Of a DNA stretch of 64,000 nucleotides, positions 57,710-64,000 are shown piece by piece. Origin of the DNA: Cryobacterium breve (GTDB taxonomy: Bacteria > Actinomycetota > Actinomycetes > Actinomycetales > Microbacteriaceae); contig NZ_CP075584.1 of assembly GCF_027594785.1 (NCBI RefSeq), positions 434,001-498,000 on the forward strand, written 5' to 3'. Positions within the stretch are counted from its first letter, which is position 1. The number at the start of each line of letters is the position of its first letter. A model generated the notes under the pieces. That model was not told the origin of the DNA and searched no databases. It saw nothing but the letters and a program-made list of their open reading frames with translations. The position numbers and the translations under genes are program-made.

Positions 57710-58297
57710 TCACTCTTCGCGGCCCTCGCCGACGAAACGCTCGACCCGCCGGTCCGGTACCAGCCAGATCAGTGCGGCCACGGCGAAGACGCCCATGGAC
57801 GCGAGCGGCTGCACGAGGGCAAGCAGAACCCCGGCGAGGTAGATGAACGGCGAGGCCTTGCCCTTCCAGTCCCGCCCGAGGGCCGTTGCCAGGGCTCCGT
57901 CTGCGCCCTGGTAACGGATCAGCGCCTGCTGCAGGATGAAGAACGCCACGGCGGCCAGGAGCAACGTGATCCCGTAGACCATGACCGGAACCTCGGCGAA
58001 GCCCGACTCGTCGCTCCACCTCGTCACGAACGGGAACAGGGAGAGCCAGAACAGAAGGTTCAGGTTCGCCCAGAGGATGCCGCCGTTCACGCCGGAGGCG
58101 AGGCGCAGCAGGTGGTGGTGGTTGTTCCAGTAGATCCCGATGTAGAGGAAACTCAGCAGGTAACTGAACAGCGTCGGCAGGAGGGACGCGAGCCCCTGCC
58201 AGGTCGGTTCTTCCGGCACCCGGATCTCGAGCACCATGATCGTGATGATGATGGCGAGCACGCCATCGCTGAACGCTTCGAGCCTGTTCTTGGTCAC
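57710..58297 (-). CDS. TMEM175/DUF1211 potassium channel-like protein
   Basis: 195 residues, six membrane helices. Helix 1 has R-L-E-A-F-S-D-G-V-L-A-I-I-I-T, the R-x-x-x-F-S-D signature of TMEM175 channels; bacterial forms assemble as tetramers and conduct potassium weakly selectively. Helix 3/4 region I-Y-W-N-N-H-H-H-L-L is also typical. Divergent from sixA. Confidence 0.9.
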   Translation of the reverse strand: MTKNRLEAFSDGVLAIIITIMVLEIRVPEEPTWQGLASLLPTLFSYLLSFLYIGIYWNNHHHLLRLASGVNGGILWANLNLLFWLSLFPFVTRWSDESGFAEVPVMVYGITLLLAAVAFFILQQALIRYQGADGALATALGRDWKGKASPFIYLAGVLLALVQPLASMGVFAVAALIWLVPDRRVERFVGEGREE

Positions 58298-58419
58298 GAT
58301 GCCTCCGAGTCCCTCGTGAAGAGCACAATGCAGTCAGGGAATCCTCCCAGATTCCGTGAACCCTGTCAGGAGCCAGTTTCCGAGGCGACCGGGGCGGCCG
58401 GCGGTGGCAGACTCAGGGT

Positions 58420-58929
58420 ATGACTGAGCGCACCCTGATCCTGCTGCGGCACGCCAAATCGGACTGGTCCGGCGAGGTCTCCGACCTCGAGCGCCCGCTC
58501 GCGGACCGGGGACTCCTCCAGGCGCCGCTGGCGGGCGCGTGGCTCGACCGGAACATCGGTCACATCGATCTCGCGGTCGTCTCCCCCGCGCACCGTGCCC
58601 GCAGCACCTGGGACATCGCCGCGGGTGAGCTGGCGGAAACGCCGCCGATCCGGGTCGACAGCCGCGGCTATGCGGCATCCGCCGGTGAGCTGCTCGACGT
58701 CGTCCGGGAACTTCCGGACGAGTTCGATACTGTCGTTCTCGTCGTGCACAACCCCGGGATCGCCGGCCTCGCCGAACTCCTCACCGGTGCGTGGATACCG
58801 ATGCCGACGAGCACACTCGCCGTGCTTGGCCTGACCGGACCGTGGTCCGACGCCGGCCGGCAGCCGGCCGAGATGCTCGCGACCGGGCGCCCGCCCGAAG
58901 ACATTCCGCACCGGCACCGCGACCGGTGA
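58420..58929 (+). CDS. SixA-type phosphohistidine phosphatase
   Basis: 169 residues. Histidine-phosphatase signature L-R-H-A-K-S-D-W (catalytic His10), the second His in V-V-L-V-V-H-N-P-G and arginines in S-P-A-H-R-A-R-S-T. SixA removes phosphate from HPt domains or the nitrogen PTS in other bacteria; the target here is unknown. It converges on the Lrp gene. Confidence 0.9.
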   Translation: MTERTLILLRHAKSDWSGEVSDLERPLADRGLLQAPLAGAWLDRNIGHIDLAVVSPAHRARSTWDIAAGELAETPPIRVDSRGYAASAGELLDVVRELPDEFDTVVLVVHNPGIAGLAELLTGAWIPMPTSTLAVLGLTGPWSDAGRQPAEMLATGRPPEDIPHRHRDR

Positions 58930-58945
58930 CGAGACGGTCGTGGGA

Positions 58946-59425
58946 CTAGTTGACGAGGTCCTGCCAGCCGTCGCCGTCGACGTACTCGAAGATGAGGTTG
59001 GTCTCGGTGTGCGCGACCGCAGGATGCTCGGCGAGATGTTCGAGCACGAAGTCACGGAGCGCTGACGCGTTCGCCGCCGCGACGTGCAGGAGGTAGTCGT
59101 CCGCCCCCGCGGTGTGGAAGAGGCCGATGACGCCGGGCCAGTGCGGGGCGGCGTTGCGGAAGTCGTCGATCTGTACCCGGGCGTGCTTGACGAGCCGCAC
59201 CGAAATGAGCGCCTGCAGGGAGGCACCGAGGGCCGCGAGGTCGATGTTCGCCCGGTACCCGCGGATGTGCCCGAGCTGCTGCAGCCGGCGCAGCCGGAGC
59301 GACACCGTCGACTCGGCGACACCGATTTCGGCAGCCAGTGCGGCGCCGGAGGCCCGCGCGTTGACCGAGAGGGCCTTCAGCAATGCCCGGTCGACCCTGT
59401 CGATTTCGGCCTTCTTCGGTTCCAT
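58946..59425 (-). CDS. Lrp/AsnC family transcriptional regulator
   Basis: 159 residues. Winged helix (D-R-A-L-L-K-A-L-S-V-N-A-R-A-S-G and S-T-V-S-L-R-L-R-R-L) followed by the RAM ligand domain (residues about 75-150, D-D-Y-L-L-H-V-A). It would bind an amino acid and control a nearby or distant gene. No target promoter is recognisable nearby. Confidence 0.92.
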   Translation of the reverse strand: MEPKKAEIDRVDRALLKALSVNARASGAALAAEIGVAESTVSLRLRRLQQLGHIRGYRANIDLAALGASLQALISVRLVKHARVQIDDFRNAAPHWPGVIGLFHTAGADDYLLHVAAANASALRDFVLEHLAEHPAVAHTETNLIFEYVDGDGWQDLVN

Positions 59426-59535
59426 CAGTCACACTCTTTCGTCATTGAGAGTTTATGCGACAAAACTCCCCCAGACGCAAGGGTCTGCGGCCAAACCGGA
59501 TAACGATCGAGGATCGATCGCCTCTCTCCCTGGCT

Positions 59536-61355
59536 TTAGCTGCGGCCGAGACGGCGGCGCAGGAGGTCGATCCGGTTCTGGAGCTGGGTCACGCTCGCCT
59601 GGGCGACCGCGGGTCCTCCGCACACGCGCCGAAGTTCGGCGTGCACGATTCCGTGCGGTTCGTTCGCCAGTTTCGACCACATGCCCACCAGGCTCGCGAG
59701 CAGGGTGCGCTGTTCCTTCAGGGTGCGGTAGAGCGGCGGCGGTTCCTCCGGGGCGACCTCGCCCGTCACCGGGTTCTTGCGCCGGTCGGTCGAACGTTTC
59801 GCCTGGCGGGACTGCCGTTGCCTGAGCAGCTCGGACACCTGTTCCGGTTCGAGGAGCCCGGGGATGCCGATGAAGTCGAACTCCTCGTCGGTTCCCGGTT
59901 CGGCGAGCTGGCCGAATTCGTCGCCGTCGAACATGACCATGTCGAAGGTCGCCTGGGAGTCGATGGCCTGCCAGGTGAACTCGTCCTCGCCGAGACCGTC
60001 CGACCCCTTCTCGTCGCGGTTGGCCGCTGCCACCATCGCATCTTCGGGGTTGTACATCCCGTCGTCGCCGTCGTCCCGGTTGCTGCGGTCCAGGGCGTGG
60101 TCGCGCTCGAGTTCGAGCGCGTTGGCCAGGCTCAGGAGGCTCGGCACATTGGGCAGGAAGATCGAGGCAGTCTCACCGCGGCGCCTGGCGCGCACGAAGC
60201 GGCCGATCGCCTGGGCGAAGAACAGCGGCGTCGACGCGCTCGTCGCGTAGACACCGACGGCGAGCCGGGGCACGTCGACACCTTCGGACACCATTCGCAC
60301 GGCGACCATCCACCGCCGGGTGTTCTTCGAGAACTCGTCGATCCGGTCGCTCGACTCCTTCTCGTCCGAGAGCACGACGGTGACCGGTTCCCCGGAGATC
60401 TCCTCGAGGATGGTGGCATAGGCCCGAGCGGCCGACTGGTCGGTCGCGATCACGAGACCGCCGGCGTCCGGGATGCCGTGCCGCACCTGGGTGAGGCGGG
60501 AGTCGGCCGCACGGAGGACCGCGGGGATCCACTGCCCCGTCGGTTCGAGCGCGGTGCGCCAGGCCTGGCTCGTGATGTCCTTGGTGTTGCCCTCGCCGAG
60601 TTTGGCTTCCATCTCGTCGCCTGCGCGTGTGCGCCATTTCATGTGCCCGGCGTAGACCATGAACATGACGGGTCGCACGACACCGTCGGCGAGAGCGCGA
60701 CCGTAGCCGTAGTTGTAGTCACTCTGCGACAGGCGGATGCCGTGCTCGTCGGGCAGGTAGCTGACGAAGGGGATCGGCGAGGTGTCCGACCGGAACGGGG
60801 TCCCGGTCAGCGAGAGGCGGCGGGTCGCCGGTTCGAAGGCCTCGCGGATCGCGTCGCCCCAGGCTGAGGGCGTCGCCGCCGTGGTGCACCTCGTCGAGGA
60901 TGACCAGGGTGCGGCTCGACTGGGTGAGCTCTCGGTGCAGGGCGGCCCGGCTGGCGACCTGGGCGTAGGTGACGGCGACTCCGTGGAAGTGGTTGCCGTA
61001 GCGCCCGTCCGCGTTCTTGAACGAGGGGTCGAGGCGGATGCCCGCGCGAGCTGCGGCATCCGCCCACTGGCGCTTGAGGTGTTCGGTCGGGGCGACGACG
61101 GTGATGCGGTCGATCAGGTGCCGCGCGCGGAGCCTCGGAGGCGAGCCGGAGTGCGAAGGTGGTCTTGCCTGCTCCCGGTGTCGCGGCGGCGAGGAAGTCC
61201 CGGGGCTGGTGCACGAAGTAGGCGGCGAGGGCCTCTTCCTGCCAGGCACGCAGCTTGGTCGCGGTGCCCCAGGCGGCCCGGCCGGGGAAGGACGGGGACA
61301 GGTGTTCGGCTGCACTCGTTCCCTGGTTCGGTTCGAACGCTGCTGAGATAGTCAC
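59536..61355 (-). CDS. DEAD/DEAH-box helicase (SF2), two frameshifts here
   Basis: 605 residues after correction, from GTG 61355. Motif I T-P-G-A-G-K-T-T; motif II D-E-V-H-H-G-G-D; motif III S-L-T-G-T-P-F-R-S-D; motif VI Q-A-I-G-R-F-V-R-A-R-R. The C-terminus (from residue ~430) is an uncharacterised tail ending in L-R-R-R-L-G-R. Breaks at 61133-61134 and 60862-60863 each have one extra base in AGCT; correction gives L-A-S-E-L-R-A-R-H-L and A-L-S-W-G-D-A-I-R-E. It is a DNA/RNA-unwinding ATPase of unknown target, divergent from the SGNH gene. Confidence 0.88.
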
Positions 61356-61413
61356 TTCAATAGAACCTAGCAAGGTGCACGGACAGTTTCGTGCAAACGA
61401 GGAGAATGGACTG

Positions 61414-62202
61414 ATGACAACCCCATTGCATCCTTGGTCGCGGTACGTAGCCGTCGGCGATTCCTTCACGGAGGGCGTCGGGGACCCCGAGCCCGCGTGC
61501 CCAGGCGGGTTCCGGGGCTGGTCCGACCGGGTCGCCGAGGTGCTCAGCCAGGGCTCGGCGGACTTCGCATACGCGAATCTCGCCGTGCGGGGCAAGCTGA
61601 TCCGGCAGGTGATGGACGAGCAGCTGGAGCCGGCCCTCGACCTGCACCCCGACCTGATCACCTTCTCCGCGGGTGGCAACGACGTGATCCGGCCGGGGTC
61701 CGACCCCGATGAGATCGCCGCCCGATGCGACGAGGCCGTTCGCCTGCTCAGCCGCGACGGGGCCACGGTCGTGCTCTTCACGGGCGCCGATGTCGGGTTC
61801 GCCCCGGTCTTCCGCGGGATTCGCGGCAAGATCGCGATCTACAACGAGAACATCCGCGCGGTCGCGGCCCGGTACGACTGTGTCGTCGCCGACCTGTGGG
61901 CGCTCACCGAGATCCAGGACGCACGGATGTGGGCGCCCGACCGGCTGCACCTGAACGCCCTCGGACATCACACCGTCGCCCGGATGGTCCTCGACGTGCT
62001 CAACGTGCCCAATAGCCTCGAACCCTCGCAGCCCGAGCCGCTGCCCGCGCAGACCTGGCGCCAGGCCCGCAGCGAGGACATGGTCTGGGCGCGGGAGTAT
62101 CTCGTGCCGTGGGTACTGCGCCGCATCCGGCACCAGTCGTCCGGGGACCACGTGCTGCCCAAGCGCCCGCAAGCCGGCCCGTTCCGCCAGGCCGTCAAGT
62201 AG
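61414..62202 (+). CDS. SGNH/GDSL-family hydrolase
   Basis: 262 residues from ATG 61414, preceded by GAGGAGA. Blocks: V-G-D-S-F-T (catalytic Ser), N-L-A-V-R-G-K, S-A-G-G-N-D and D-R-L-H-L-N (Asp/His). It lacks a signal peptide, so it is a cytosolic esterase or lipase. The substrate is unknown. It converges with the carboxypeptidase gene. Confidence 0.92.
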   Translation: MTTPLHPWSRYVAVGDSFTEGVGDPEPACPGGFRGWSDRVAEVLSQGSADFAYANLAVRGKLIRQVMDEQLEPALDLHPDLITFSAGGNDVIRPGSDPDEIAARCDEAVRLLSRDGATVVLFTGADVGFAPVFRGIRGKIAIYNENIRAVAARYDCVVADLWALTEIQDARMWAPDRLHLNALGHHTVARMVLDVLNVPNSLEPSQPEPLPAQTWRQARSEDMVWAREYLVPWVLRRIRHQSSGDHVLPKRPQAGPFRQAVK

Positions 62203-62226
62203 CGCCAGGCCGTCACGTAGCGGGGG

Positions 62227-63462
62227 TCAGCGGGACGCGAGCAGTTCGCCCGGGTGCGTGAAGCGCCAGCCGGGTCCGGGATCACTCAGGGTGCCTTCGA
62301 GTACCAGGGGCACACTGATCTTCTCGGTGCCGACCGTGAAATCGAGGGACCCGACGGCGTCCCCGTTCGAGCCGACCCCGACCGAACGAGCCGTGGCGAC
62401 GCCCGTGACGGGCGTGTCTGACCAGACGAGGGCGGATGCCGGCTCGGCGGCCACGACCGTCCCGTTCTGTCCCCAGACGCTCGCGTACGCTCCGTAGGGC
62501 GCACCCGCCTGTGTGAGGGCGACCTCACGGAAACCGGGTTTGACGCTCTCGATGAGCCGTCCGATGTCGGCGTCGAGGCTGTTGTGGGTGGTCCCGCCGA
62601 GCAGGACCCCGACCAGGGTCACGGTCTTGTCTCCGACGGTGAAGTCCGCGGAGAAGAGCAGGCACGCGCCGGCTTCGTCCGTCGTCCCGGTCTTGATGCC
62701 GTCGACGCCGTGCTCGCCGAGCATCTCGTTCGTGTTGGTCACGGTTCCGATCGTCGGAAGCGTGGCCGTCTTCTCGGAGACGATCGAGGCGAGCGCCGGG
62801 TTCTTCAGCACGAGCTTGCCGATCTCGACGAGGTCCGCGGGCGTGCTTGCGCTCAGCGGGGAGAGCCCGCTGGTGTCTGCGATCGTGGTCCCGGTCAGGC
62901 CATGGTCTGTGAGCCAGGCCCTGGCGACCTTCAGGTAGGCGTCCACGGATCCGAACGCCCAGTTGGCGAGGGTGATGCTGTAGTTGTTCGCGGAGGGCAG
63001 CAGCATGCCCTCGAGGGCCTGGCGCTGGCTCAGCACCATGCCGGACACGACGGGGGCGACCGAGCCGTCCTGGGCGAGCACGTCGTAGTAGATCTGCACG
63101 TCGGCGTCGGTGAATTTCAGGGCGGGTCCGGCCTCCGTGGCTGCGAGGGGTTTCGCCTCGAGCAGCACGAGGGAGGTGATCATCTTGGTGATGCTCGCGA
63201 TCGGCACGGCGGCCTGGCTGCCGTTGGAGCCGAGGACACCGTCGTAGCCGACGGCGCCGATCGCGCCCTCCCCGATTCCCGGCCATGCCATCGCCGTCGC
63301 CGGCTGGGTGAGCGCGGCGGGCTGGGTGAGCGTCGCCGCCGAGGCCGGGAGGGCTGCGATACTCGTGGTCGCGAAGTAGCCCCCGAGGAGGATCACGACG
63401 AGCAGGCCGCCGAGGACCGCGAATCGGCGACGCAGGATGGTGGAACGACTCGCGGAAGGCAT
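62227..63462 (-). CDS. D-alanyl-D-alanine carboxypeptidase (PBP, DacC type)
   Basis: 411 residues. An N-terminal membrane helix (residues about 12-35, signal-anchor) leads to the transpeptidase domain with S-I-T-K (S-x-x-K), S-A-N-N (S-x-N) and K-T-G-T-T. A beta-rich C-terminal domain follows. It trims D-Ala from peptidoglycan stem peptides outside the membrane. Upstream of it lies the SpoU gene, about 60 bases away. Confidence 0.92.
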   Translation of the reverse strand: MPSASRSTILRRRFAVLGGLLVVILLGGYFATTSIAALPASAATLTQPAALTQPATAMAWPGIGEGAIGAVGYDGVLGSNGSQAAVPIASITKMITSLVLLEAKPLAATEAGPALKFTDADVQIYYDVLAQDGSVAPVVSGMVLSQRQALEGMLLPSANNYSITLANWAFGSVDAYLKVARAWLTDHGLTGTTIADTSGLSPLSASTPADLVEIGKLVLKNPALASIVSEKTATLPTIGTVTNTNEMLGEHGVDGIKTGTTDEAGACLLFSADFTVGDKTVTLVGVLLGGTTHNSLDADIGRLIESVKPGFREVALTQAGAPYGAYASVWGQNGTVVAAEPASALVWSDTPVTGVATARSVGVGSNGDAVGSLDFTVGTEKISVPLVLEGTLSDPGPGWRFTHPGELLASR

Positions 63463-63520
63463 CCGTTCACTTTACCGATCCACGGATAGGGAAACGCTGG
63501 GCACCGCGGCGCGGCGCGGG

Positions 63521-64000
63521 TCAGCGCAGTGCGTACAGTGCGACCGCGCTCGCCGATGCGACATTGAGCGAGTCGACGCCGTGCAGCATCGGGATCGTCA
63601 CGACCGTGTCCGCGACCGCGAGCGCCTGTCTGCTGAGCCCGTCGCCCTCTGCGCCGAGCACGATCGCGAGCCGCTCCGGCGGGTCGATCGCGAAGTCGTC
63701 GAGGCTCACCGCGTTGTCGGCGAGGGCGAGTGCTGCGAGGTGGAAACCGGCGTCGTGCAGCAGCGGAACGGCCTCGTCCCACTCCGGCAGGCGGGTCCAC
63801 GGCACCTGCAGCACCGTGCCCATGCTCACGCGCACGCTGCGCCGGTACAGCGGGTCGGCGCAGCGCGGGGTGATCAGCACAGCGTCGGCGCCGAGTCCGG
63901 CGACGGAGCGGAAGATGGCGCCGACGTTGGTGTGGTCGACGATGTTCTCGAGGATCACGATCCGGCGGGCGTCCCGGATCAGGTCGGACACCGGCGCGAG
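63521..64000 (-). CDS. TrmH/SpoU family RNA 2'-O-methyltransferase, 5' partial
   Basis: About 160 residues visible; the frame is open to the window edge, so the N-terminal part is missing. Knotted SPOUT fold: N-V-G-A-I-F-R-S-V-A (motif 1), L-A-I-V-L-G-A-E-G-D-G-L-S (motif 2) and I-P-M-L-H-G-V-D-S-L-N-V-A-S-A (motif 3). It methylates a ribose in tRNA or rRNA; the exact target cannot be read. GTG 63991 is an internal codon rather than a secure start. Confidence 0.92.
   Translation of the reverse strand, partial: LAPVSDLIRDARRIVILENIVDHTNVGAIFRSVAGLGADAVLITPRCADPLYRRSVRVSMGTVLQVPWTRLPEWDEAVPLLHDAGFHLAALALADNAVSLDDFAIDPPERLAIVLGAEGDGLSRQALAVADTVVTIPMLHGVDSLNVASASAVALYALR

Noticed and set aside
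9784-61134. Programmed ribosomal frameshifting at the repeated CAGGCTC breaks
   Set aside because: Thirteen unrelated genes, both gene strands and no slippery sequence plus structure; a systematic sequence error at AGCT is simpler.

Overview
The window is high-GC actinobacterial DNA. It carries RbpA, mycothiol synthesis (MshC), PafB/PafC without adjacent proteasome genes, HelY and an ImuA'/ImuB/DnaE2 mutasome. Gene order and style suggest Microbacteriaceae, perhaps Cryobacterium or a close relative. That placement is inference: no rRNA is present, and the only RNA gene seen is one tRNA-Leu(GAG).

Layout. 1-3.2 kb: a TelA family protein (5' partial), a VWA lipoprotein and an XpaC-like protein in one operon. 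3.2-11.1 kb: small metabolic and stress genes (RibD-type reductase, a 28-residue-repeat protein, a VOC protein, a UvrA paralogue, HdeD, an SDR) and an NfeD-SPFH-GDPD operon. 11.2-28.9 kb: a conserved housekeeping block, mostly on the minus strand: rbpA, lnt, helY, tatC, tatA, pafC, pafB, FKBP lipoprotein, trmI, HAD hydrolase, PAC2, mshC, uppP and an M20 peptidase. A DUF222-HNH gene is inserted between the FKBP gene and pafB. 29-36.6 kb is lipid related: cardiolipin synthase, two PAP2 phosphatases, and a FAD oxidoreductase/methyltransferase pair resembling TmsA/TmsB (10-methyl fatty acids). 37-40.7 kb: cellobiose phosphorylase with a CebR-like operator, ArfB and a GNAT. 40.8-49.5 kb: transporters and little-known genes. 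50.2-57.1 kb: a divergent SOS module, SRAP facing imuA'-imuB-dnaE2 and DUF3097, with a LexA-type box between. 57.3-64 kb: cspA, TMEM175 channel, SixA, Lrp, a DEAD/DEAH helicase, an SGNH hydrolase, a D,D-carboxypeptidase and a partial SpoU methyltransferase.

Fifteen otherwise well-conserved genes, including tatC, lnt and dnaE2, are broken by one-base indels, twenty in all. Thirteen are one extra base inside AGCT (read as AGGCT or AGCCT). Six are one base missing from a run of G or C. One is an extra base in a GGCCCCC tract. Undoing each restores the full family length and the expected operon overlaps, so I treat these genes as intact in the organism and the indels as probable sequencing or assembly artefacts. 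The preference for AGCT is itself worth a look, because it may reflect a modified base.

I did not find a clearly new multi-gene system. The best leads are the SOS module with DUF3097, the TmsAB-like pair, the CebR-like site, the TelA/VWA/XpaC-like operon, and the AGCT signature.
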